Positions 1 through 6,129 of a stretch of DNA of 28,925 nt are shown piece after piece. Origin of the DNA: a virus; IMG/VR virus record IMGVR_UViG_3300043331_001017, positions 1-28,925 of that record; one strand, 5' to 3'. Position 1 is the first letter of the stretch. Each line of letters starts with the position of its first letter. Position numbers and translations under genes: made by a program. The notes under the pieces are model-generated. The model was given only the letters and a program-made list of their open reading frames with translations. It was not told the DNA's origin and searched no databases.

Positions 1-978
1 CCGGATCTCCTCGGAATCGAGCACGAAGACCGAGTTGACCGAGGAGATCGAGTGCTGATCGGGGAGGGTGAACGCCGGCTCCGCTCCGCGCTTCGGCACC
101 CGGAATCGGTCGCCGTTGGTCAGCGTGGCGCCGACCGGCCAGTAGAGCCGGGCCTGGTTCGAGATCGAGCCGACCCCCGCCGTGTCCGTCTTGGGGCCAA
201 TGCGGAAGCCGTTCGGCAGGTAGAGCCGGGCGCCCGGGTGGGTGCCGAGCACGTAGACCTGGTTCGCCGACCACGAGCCGGGCGCCGACGCGCCGCCGTA
301 GTTCGAGCGGATCGTGATATTCGCGCCGTCGACGTTCACGACCTCGACCCAGATGTCGCCATCGATGGCGTCGGCCGCGAAGTGGTGCTCGGAGACGCCA
401 GTCACGACCGGCGGGGTCGAGCCGCTGCCCGCGGCCTGCACCACGGTCCCGTGGAAGAGGTGCGAGCCGAAGCCCACCGGGAACTGGATCGCGAGGTTTT
501 GGCCAGCCTGCGCCCCGAGCTGGAACCCGCCGATCATCCCGTCGAAGGCGGTCACGAGAGGCAGGACGTCGGTCCAGTCGAGCACGCCGAGGTAACGATC
601 GGCGATCTCGGCCTGGTCGAGGTCGTAGCGCCAGAGGAGCGCGCCGTTGCCGAGGTCCGTGCGGCTGTACCGGCGGAAGAAGTTGGCGAGGAACAGGTGC
701 AGGTGGGCGTTCGCCGGATCGAGGTCGCCGAGGAGCCACGGCCCGGCCGCCATCGGGGACTTGCCTGGGAGCGCGCGCAACGGCACGCCCCCGAGCGCGA
801 CAGCCTGCGGCGCGATCGTCTCGGGCGCCGGCGCGATCGACCCGCCGTAGCCGGCGGCGTCGTGGTAGCCGTTGGTCGGGATCGGCAAGCCGAGGGTGGG
901 GTGGGTGAAGACGCTACGCTCGAAGCGCTTGGGATCGCCCGAGAGCGCGGATGGCAGCGAGAAGAACGGGGTGCCCAT
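1..978 (-). CDS. Probable phage tail structural protein (possible tail tube), C-terminus cut by window edge
   Basis: The frame is open from the ATG at 978 to the window edge without a stop, giving 326 residues of an incomplete protein. GGGAGGG lies 7 bases before the ATG, which supports this start. The protein begins MGTPFFSLPSALSGDPKRF and is rich in beta-type sequence, Gly and aromatic residues. It has no signal peptide or membrane segment. I do not recognise a specific family motif. The assignment comes from position: it follows connector, virion-morphogenesis and terminator-like genes, which is where siphoviruses usually encode the major tail (tube) protein. A minor tail or another virion protein remains possible. 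It starts 3 bases after the stop of the preceding gene, so it belongs to the same late operon. Confidence 0.6.
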   Translation of the reverse strand, partial: MGTPFFSLPSALSGDPKRFERSVFTHPTLGLPIPTNGYHDAAGYGGSIAPAPETIAPQAVALGGVPLRALPGKSPMAAGPWLLGDLDPANAHLHLFLANFFRRYSRTDLGNGALLWRYDLDQAEIADRYLGVLDWTDVLPLVTAFDGMIGGFQLGAQAGQNLAIQFPVGFGSHLFHGTVVQAAGSGSTPPVVTGVSEHHFAADAIDGDIWVEVVNVDGANITIRSNYGGASAPGSWSANQVYVLGTHPGARLYLPNGFRIGPKTDTAGVGSISNQARLYWPVGATLTNGDRFRVPKRGAEPAFTLPDQHSISSVNSVFVLDSEEIR

Positions 979-981
979 CGA

Positions 982-1299
982 CTACCCTCCCGTGGCCTTG
1001 CGGCGAGCCTTGCGGCTGGTCTTTTCCTTGAGTTCTCGGGCTGCAAGCCCCTCGGCGACGCGCCCGAAGTGCTCGGCGAGAGCTTCACCTGCCGGCCCGC
1101 GATCGCGATCAGCGATCACCTCGAAGCGCTTCGCCCGGAGCGCCGCCTGCTGCGCGGCGTCGAGCTGGACCCGCCGCTCGTCCACCGTGCCGCGGGTGAA
1201 GCGCAGAGGCGAGCCGCCACCCGGTACGCGCACGGTGACCGCGACTGAGCCCCGGGCGACCTCCGGAGTGATGCGGACGATGCAGGGGATTCGCTCCAT
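982..1299 (-). CDS. Small phage protein of unknown function in the late operon
   Basis: This is a 105-residue protein starting MERIPCIVRITPEVARGSV. The first 50 residues look like beta strands (VAVTVRVPGGGSPLRF). The C-terminus is helical and ends in a strongly basic stretch (ELKEKTSRKARRKATGG). The ATG overlaps the TGA of the upstream gene as TGATG, so translation is probably coupled. It lies between a terminator-like tail gene and a probable tail protein, so a role in head-tail joining or tail assembly is likely. No catalytic motif is visible. A longer in-frame extension exists upstream, but it has the composition of a frame shadow of the neighbouring gene, so the coupled ATG is preferred. 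Confidence 0.7.
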   Translation of the reverse strand: MERIPCIVRITPEVARGSVAVTVRVPGGGSPLRFTRGTVDERRVQLDAAQQAALRAKRFEVIADRDRGPAGEALAEHFGRVAEGLAARELKEKTSRKARRKATGG

Positions 1300-1928
1300 C
1301 ACGCCTCCCTGAGATGCCAGAGCGCCCCCGTCCGGAAGTCGCTCATCAGCGTGTAGGTGACCACGGTGTCGGCATTGTACCAGACCTCCGAGCCGTCTGG
1401 CGAGGGGTCGGCGGTGACGCCGAAGGCCCGGGGTCCGTACTCCGCCGACCGGGCGAGCGCGAGCTGCACGCCGTCCACCGTCACCAGGAGCTTCGGATCG
1501 GCCCGCAGCGCTCGGATGACCGCGGCATCCCAGGCACCGATCCCGCGCGCCACCGGCACAGCGTTGACCGGCGCGCCCGCCCCCGTCTCGAACTGGAGCG
1601 GCACAGGGACTCCCGAGTAGACCGCCGGCCAGTTGTCCGACCACCGGAAGCGGAGGCGCACGAGCACGGCCAGCGTGGTCTCCGAGTAGCCCCAGGGACC
1701 ATCGCGGTCGGGGCCGGCGGGCTGGAGGCCTACCTGGCAGATCGGCCCGCCGCGGTTGTCGAGCGGGTTGAACCAGTCCACGACCTCGAACCGCTCGGCC
1801 GGGTTGACGTCGGTCGCCCCGCCGGTCACAACGCCCTGACATTCCTCGGAGGTGGCGAGGAGCTGGCGGACGCGCTCGAGGGCGACGTCGGCGCCGGAGG
1901 GCGGGAGGTGTGCGAAGAAGGGGAGCAC
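1299..1928 (-). CDS. Putative tail terminator / tail completion protein
   Basis: A 209-residue soluble protein from a GTG start, 13 bases after the upstream stop. The N-terminus predicts a helix (VALERVRQLLATSEECQGVV). It is followed by alternating strands with many Trp, Phe and Tyr residues (e.g. FRWSDNWPAVYSGV and EVWYNADTVVTYTLMSDF). Siphovirus tail terminators (gpU and gp17/STF-like proteins) have this outline: a first helix followed by a beta sheet that ends in a strand of type VVTYTLMSDFRTG. Position after a virion-morphogenesis protein and before a probable tail protein agrees with it. The family assignment rests on synteny and general pattern and has no signature residues behind it. 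A minor tail protein is the alternative. Confidence 0.5.
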   Translation of the reverse strand: MLPFFAHLPPSGADVALERVRQLLATSEECQGVVTGGATDVNPAERFEVVDWFNPLDNRGGPICQVGLQPAGPDRDGPWGYSETTLAVLVRLRFRWSDNWPAVYSGVPVPLQFETGAGAPVNAVPVARGIGAWDAAVIRALRADPKLLVTVDGVQLALARSAEYGPRAFGVTADPSPDGSEVWYNADTVVTYTLMSDFRTGALWHLREA

Positions 1929-1941
1929 TGGCGCCAGCCTA

Positions 1942-2544
1942 CTACGACTCGATCTTGAGCCGCCCCGTCGGCAGGTAGCGGATCAGGGCGTTGCCGGCGC
2001 GCACGAGCATCCGGCGCGAGATCGCGACCGGCCGCGGCACGTTGCGCAGGCCCCGACGCAGCGTCTCGGTCCTGATCCACGCCCCCTTCGCCAGGCCGAG
2101 GTAGACCTGCATCGCGAAGACCCGACGCGAACCCTTCGCCAGCCGCTTCGCCCGCACGAGCCAGGGCACCGAGCGCTGGAACAGGGCGCCGTAGCCGGTG
2201 ACCCCGATCTCGACCTTGGTCGAGGTGGCACGCGTGATCGCCCCGGGACCGACGCCCGCCCACTGCGCGTCGAGGGCGCCCGAGCCGTACAGCGTCCGCC
2301 GGGGCTCCGGCTGATCTCCGAAGGGGCCTGAGCGCTTCCACGGATTCTCACCCCCGCGGCCGGGCTGCGTCGCCTGCCGGCGCCGTTGCTCGGCGACCGA
2401 GCCGCCACCCTGGCGCATCACGCGGTCGGCCAGCTCGCGGGTGATCGTCGGTTTCAGCGGCAGTCGCGCCCGGAAGCGGGCATAGGGCTTCTCGCTGTCG
2501 CCCCGGTGCGAGGGCCGGAAGCCGAGCTTGAGCCGTGCGGGCAT
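1942..2544 (-). CDS. Phage virion morphogenesis protein (Mu gpG / tail completion-like)
   Basis: A 200-residue basic protein. The central part has the pattern of the phage virion morphogenesis family: NPWKRSG, then RRTLYGSGALDAQW, then VEIGVTGYGALFQ. This matches the family layout of a 'W...K' segment, an 'L...G.L..S/W' segment and a 'v.vG...YA..hQ' segment. Such proteins join head and tail, or complete the head, in Mu-like and lambda-like phages. The ATG at 2544 lies just after the TAG of the connector gene, with GGAGAG upstream. The N-terminus is Arg/Lys-rich, as expected for a protein near DNA or capsid. A close alternative is an HK97 gp10-type head-tail protein, which has the same position and general pattern. 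Confidence 0.6.
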   Translation of the reverse strand: MPARLKLGFRPSHRGDSEKPYARFRARLPLKPTITRELADRVMRQGGGSVAEQRRRQATQPGRGGENPWKRSGPFGDQPEPRRTLYGSGALDAQWAGVGPGAITRATSTKVEIGVTGYGALFQRSVPWLVRAKRLAKGSRRVFAMQVYLGLAKGAWIRTETLRRGLRNVPRPVAISRRMLVRAGNALIRYLPTGRLKIES

Positions 2545-2547
2545 GCC

Positions 2548-3177
2548 CTAGAAACTCTCCGGCGGAGGCCGTACCGCGTCGACCGCCTTCCAGAACGTCT
2601 TCGGCAAGCTCGGCGTCGATCCCGGCTCCAGAATCTCGAGCCCAGGCTGAGCCTTCGTCCTCTGCCGCCACTCGGCCGCCGCAGCGTCGAGCACGCCGAG
2701 CTTCACGCTCGCCGGCATCGGCGAGACTTCATCGTAGCCGGCCCGGTAGGTGACGCGGATGGCGGCCGCGAACGGCGGCCACTCGACGCCGCCGACGCGC
2801 CGGAGCAGCCGGCCCTCGAGCAGCCAGTCCGCCGCGGTCAACGCCGACCACGTGCCCCCGGGCGCCTGCCGGATCTCGACCAGGGTGACCGGGTTGCCGC
2901 CGACCGTGACCGGTGCCGGCGGGTGCGGCAGGTAGAGCGCCAGCTTGCCGCGCGGATAGGAGGCCGGACCCTCGGCGAGCCGGTGCGCTCGCCCGCTGCC
3001 GCCGTCGAGGATCGCGGTCTGAGACTTGGCGGGGCCGAGGTACACGCCCCGCGCCTGCTGCGAGACAAGGTCGAGCACGCCCGCCAGGATTGCTCCGAGT
3101 TGGCCGGTGTCTCCACCGCCCGTCGCCCCCAGGTGCGCCTGGAGATCGGCGAGCGTGGGGATGCCGTCCTTGGCCAC
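2548..3177 (-). CDS. Head-tail connector protein (HK97 gp6 / phiE125 gp8-like)
   Basis: A 209-residue protein from a GTG start. The second half contains AIRVTYRAGYDEVSPMPASV followed by the helix KLGVLDAAAAEWRQR. This 'v.Y.AGY....vP..ik.a.l..va..w..R' segment is characteristic of the gp6/gp8-like head-tail adaptors. They form a ring under the portal and provide the surface for the stopper and tail. The middle carries strands and a proline-rich stretch (LALYLPHPPAPVTVGGNPV) as in phiE125 gp8-type proteins, which are longer than HK97 gp6. It is placed two genes after the capsid gene, as is usual. The family is fairly clear from the motif. The exact subfamily is inferred. Confidence 0.75.
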   Translation of the reverse strand: MAKDGIPTLADLQAHLGATGGGDTGQLGAILAGVLDLVSQQARGVYLGPAKSQTAILDGGSGRAHRLAEGPASYPRGKLALYLPHPPAPVTVGGNPVTLVEIRQAPGGTWSALTAADWLLEGRLLRRVGGVEWPPFAAAIRVTYRAGYDEVSPMPASVKLGVLDAAAAEWRQRTKAQPGLEILEPGSTPSLPKTFWKAVDAVRPPPESF

Positions 3178-3195
3178 GAAGCGAGCCCTCGGCTC

Positions 3196-3525
3196 CTACC
3201 CGGCCCCGAGGCCGGCCGCCACGAGCCGCTTCGCCACCCCCGCGTGCTTGCCCTTCGGGGAGCGCTGGAGGTAGACGGCGGGCGCGCTCTTGAGCCCCGT
3301 CTCTGCCCACTCGGAGCGGAGCTGCTCCTCGGGGGTGGTCGGGGCGGGGAGCTTGTCCTCGGGGGTGACGGCGCCGGGTGGGCGCTGCGGGAGCCGCCGG
3401 ACCATTCCGGCGCGCTCCAGCGCGGCCGCCGTGGCGCCATCGACTACCGCCTGGGCGCCCGCGACAAGGTCGTAGCGGCCGTGCGAGATGCTGCGCAGGG
3501 GCATGACCTCGACCGGATCGTTCAT
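3196..3525 (-). CDS. Small head/neck-associated protein following the capsid gene
   Basis: A 109-residue protein. The start at 3525 is chosen because AGGAGG stands six bases before the ATG. In-frame starts further upstream (MSQDGRF and MARRKTM) lack a comparable site. The N-terminus (VEVMPLRSISHGRYDLVAGA) followed by a helix and AALERAGMVRRLP matches a common pattern of small proteins encoded right after major capsid genes. In those, a strand plus 'G..y..Gd' is followed by a helix ending 'L..aGlV'. Their function is not settled in most phages, and decoration or neck roles have been suggested. The C-terminus is rich in Pro, Lys and Ala. No catalytic residues are visible. Confidence 0.65.
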   Translation of the reverse strand: MNDPVEVMPLRSISHGRYDLVAGAQAVVDGATAAALERAGMVRRLPQRPPGAVTPEDKLPAPTTPEEQLRSEWAETGLKSAPAVYLQRSPKGKHAGVAKRLVAAGLGAG

Positions 3526-3612
3526 GGTCTTCCTCCTCGCCATGCTCTGCGCCTGCGCCGCGAGTTGAGCGGCGATGGCGCCCGTGAATCTGCCGTCTTG
3601 GCTCATGGTCCC

Positions 3613-3655
3613 GATGGACCGGGGGCGAGGGCGGCGCTCCCGCCCCCGGACCATC
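3613..3655 (-). terminator. Strong stem-loop after the capsid gene (attenuator or mRNA 3' end)
   Basis: Arms 3613-3629 and 3639-3655 pair at 15 of 17 positions with a 9-base loop. The structure begins nine bases past the capsid gene stop codon in the direction of transcription. No U-run follows, so it is not a textbook intrinsic terminator. Its position fits a partial terminator or an RNA-stabilising hairpin that would raise capsid expression over the downstream connector genes. Function is inferred. Confidence 0.5.
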
Positions 3656-3663
3656 CCCTTGAC

Positions 3664-5244
3664 CTACGTGGCCGCCACCGGCTCCGCGTCGAACGTCACG
3701 GCGCAGAACGCCTCCGGGCGGTTCAGCTCGAAGACCTCCCGCTGTGAAGCCTTGATGCGCAGGATGTCGGAGGTGAACTCCGCCTCGTGGCTGTCGGTGA
3801 TCCGGACCTGGATCTCGTTGCGGATCCAGAGCCGAGCCGCGAGGCCGAAGCTGCCGACGATCGCCGTGCCGGCCGCGAGCGCGATCGTCTCGACCCGGGG
3901 CAGCGAGAAGAAGGTCGGCATCCCGCCCGGCGAGACGACCTGGAGGACGATGTAGTGGCCGTCCGTCCCCTTCTGGAGGTCGATGGCCTGGTTATCCTCG
4001 GGCGCGAGCAGCAGGCCGGTGCCCGGGTACTCGGCGATCCGGAGGATCGTCATCGCCTTGCGGATCGCGTCGATCTGGGTGTCGCCGGCGTCGCCGTTCG
4101 ACCACTTCCACTCCGGGACCAGCGCGTTCGTGAGGATGCCCTCGAAGTTCGCGCCGACGCCCGAGCCCGAGATGATCTGGATCTCCTCGCGGCGCAGCAC
4201 GCCATCCTCCATCCGCTGGTCGAGATAGGCGGCGAGCCGGGCGTCGTCATCCCGCAGGCGCTCCGTGATCGGCATCTGGTGCCCGATCGAGACGTCCGGG
4301 GCGGTGATGAGCTGCGGCTTCCAGGTGGCCTCCGGGTAGGCCGAGCCCTCGGCGGTGCCGGCCGCGGCGCCGTGGACGCGCAGGCGGATGAAATTGCCGG
4401 CATCGACGATCACGCCGGGGTCGGCGCTCCGCTTCACGACGTACTGGGTCGCGCTCGGGATCAGGTGGACGACGTAGATCCCCGCGAGCGCCGCCGGGTT
4501 CTGGTCGACCAGCTCGACCCACTCGCCGAGGCGGAGGTTGTGCGCCGCCGCGGTGTTGATCGTCAGGAGGTTGCCGGACCAGGACGCCGAGGCGATGTCC
4601 ACCTCGACGCCGCCGTGGAAGCCCACCTCGCGGATGTACTCGATGCCGCCCGAGGACGGCCCGATCGGCGCCGTCGGGATCAGGTCGCGCACCGTGAGGG
4701 CCGCCGGCACGCCCACGAAGTCGCGCCGGACCGGCGGGATCAGGCGCGTCGCCGCGGTCGTGCTGAGGAGCGCCTTGAGCCCGTCCGCCTGCTGCGACAC
4801 GATGCGCGGCCCCTGGACGGAGCCGATGCGCCCGAGGACGCCGCCCTTGTGGATGTAGACGTCGGACTTGCGAGCGCCGGCGTTGGCCTTCCAGTCCCGA
4901 TACGCCTGAGACTCGGCGAAGGCGAGCGACAGCGGCCGCGGGTCGGAGTCCCCCGCGCCCCTCTGGAGCGGCGCGGAGAGCCTGCCGAGCTTCTCGTTGA
5001 GGTCGGCGATCGTCTGCTCGACCTGCTTGGACAGCCCGTCCACCTTGGCGGAGAGCGCGTCGCACTTCTTGCCGGTCTCCGCCGTGGCCTCGCCGTGCTT
5101 GGCGACCTCGGCCTTGCGCTGCTCCTCGGCCTGGTCGAGTTCCGCCAGCGTGGCCTGGATCTCGGCGAGCGCTGCCGCCGGGTCCTTGACCGCTGCCTTG
5201 CCATCGGCGTCGGTCAGCTTCTTGGGGTCCTTCTCGTCTGCCAT
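3664..5244 (-). CDS. Major capsid protein, HK97 fold, with N-terminal scaffold-like coiled coil and inserted domain
   Basis: A 526-residue protein starting at an ATG preceded by GGGGAG. Residues about 20-90 form a charged helical, coiled-coil-like region (AALAEIQATLAELDQAEEQR) like the delta domain that HK97 capsids lose to the prohead protease. The core shows HK97 signatures: TVRDLIPTAPIGPSSGGIEY at about 184-203, the EGSAYPEATWKP segment at about 299-310, and LDQRMEDGVLRREEIQIISG at about 341-360 with a following glycine-rich turn. The C-terminal part ends with SFGLAARLWIRNEIQVRIT, typical of the A domain. Residues about 212-291 interrupt the family pattern with a beta-rich insert (see findings). 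The length, about 526, exceeds the roughly 380-420 of simple HK97 capsids because of this insert. The protease gene lies directly upstream, as expected for a processed capsid. Confidence 0.9.
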   Translation of the reverse strand: MADEKDPKKLTDADGKAAVKDPAAALAEIQATLAELDQAEEQRKAEVAKHGEATAETGKKCDALSAKVDGLSKQVEQTIADLNEKLGRLSAPLQRGAGDSDPRPLSLAFAESQAYRDWKANAGARKSDVYIHKGGVLGRIGSVQGPRIVSQQADGLKALLSTTAATRLIPPVRRDFVGVPAALTVRDLIPTAPIGPSSGGIEYIREVGFHGGVEVDIASASWSGNLLTINTAAAHNLRLGEWVELVDQNPAALAGIYVVHLIPSATQYVVKRSADPGVIVDAGNFIRLRVHGAAAGTAEGSAYPEATWKPQLITAPDVSIGHQMPITERLRDDDARLAAYLDQRMEDGVLRREEIQIISGSGVGANFEGILTNALVPEWKWSNGDAGDTQIDAIRKAMTILRIAEYPGTGLLLAPEDNQAIDLQKGTDGHYIVLQVVSPGGMPTFFSLPRVETIALAAGTAIVGSFGLAARLWIRNEIQVRITDSHEAEFTSDILRIKASQREVFELNRPEAFCAVTFDAEPVAAT

Positions 5245-5262
5245 GGGTTTCTTCTCCCCGGT

Positions 5263-6096
5263 TCAGGCGGCCCAACGGTCTCGGAGCCGCCGCGTTGCTT
5301 GGAGCGCCTCGGCGATCTTCTCGGCGAGGAGCACGGTTGCAGCACTGTCCGGGGTGGTGGCCGACGCGGGCTCCGGCCCCTGCTTGTCGGTGCGGGTGGT
5401 GCCCATCAGGGGGTCCGGCCCGCCGGCGGCGACCTCGATCTCCCGCAGGCGATCGACGAACGGCGCCAGGTCCTTGAGGGCGGCGGAGATCTCCCGCCGC
5501 TCGTAGTCGGTTAAGTGGTCGCGGCGCGCGAGCGCCTCGAGGCCGGCCTTCGCCGGCGCGAGAAGATCCGTCAGGGCGAAGTCGATCAGGGCGGCGTGCG
5601 ACGGCCGCCCCGACTTCTGGACGGCGAGGATGGCGGCGAGTTCCATCGCCGGGAAGTTGACCGGCCCCAACTCGAAGAGCTTCAACTCGGTGAGGAAGAG
5701 CGTCTCCTCGCCGCCCTCGCCGTCCTGCTCGCGGCGCCACTGGAGAATCCGGTACATGAACGAGGCGTGAGCGAGGGTGCCGCTTGCGACCTGTTCCAGC
5801 GTCTCATCGCCGGCGGCGGTGTTGTCGATCTTCGCGCGACAGAAGAGCCCGAACTCATCTTCGCGCAGCTCCTCGGGCATGCCCACCGGGTCATAGTGGT
5901 TTCGGAAAACCTTGATGAGCTTCCGCGGCCAACGCTCCCTGATCGACTTCGCGAAGGCGCCGCGCTCCACCACGTCGCCGTAGGTATCGCGTACCCCGAA
6001 GACGGAGCCGTAGAACTCGATCGTCCGCCCGGTCGAGTCTGCCTTGCAGCCCCGCGCGTCCTCGAGCGCCACGCTCTTGATCCGCATGCCTTCCAT
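5263..6096 (-). CDS. HK97 family prohead protease (peptidase S78)
   Basis: 277 residues from the ATG at 6096, which has GGGAG seven bases upstream. A GTG 21 bases further up is possible but has no such site. Family motifs are clear: IEFYGSVFGVRDTYGDVVER near the N-terminus, KVFRNHYDPVGMPEELRED carrying the likely catalytic His (about H67), and SGTLAHASFMYRI carrying the likely nucleophile Ser (about S112). These are the His and Ser of S78 prohead proteases, which cleave the capsid scaffold domain and then themselves during head maturation. The region after about residue 160 is a helical, charged tail, often used for incorporation into the prohead. The gene sits between portal and capsid as in HK97. 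Confidence 0.9.
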   Translation of the reverse strand: MEGMRIKSVALEDARGCKADSTGRTIEFYGSVFGVRDTYGDVVERGAFAKSIRERWPRKLIKVFRNHYDPVGMPEELREDEFGLFCRAKIDNTAAGDETLEQVASGTLAHASFMYRILQWRREQDGEGGEETLFLTELKLFELGPVNFPAMELAAILAVQKSGRPSHAALIDFALTDLLAPAKAGLEALARRDHLTDYERREISAALKDLAPFVDRLREIEVAAGGPDPLMGTTRTDKQGPEPASATTPDSAATVLLAEKIAEALQATRRLRDRWAA

Positions 6097-6129
6097 GGTC
6101 GGCTCCCGATTGTACACCAGTAGCGCCTA

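Noticed and set aside
52-1248. Long plus-strand open frame opposite the left-end tail gene
   Set aside because: In this high-GC sequence, frames opposite real genes stay open by chance. The protein is Arg/Ala-rich without structure-like pattern, and the minus strand carries a convincing protein over 1-978.
2386-5514. Long plus-strand open frames opposite the connector and capsid genes
   Set aside because: They are antisense shadows of well-supported structural genes and have composition dominated by Arg, Asp, Gly and Leu.
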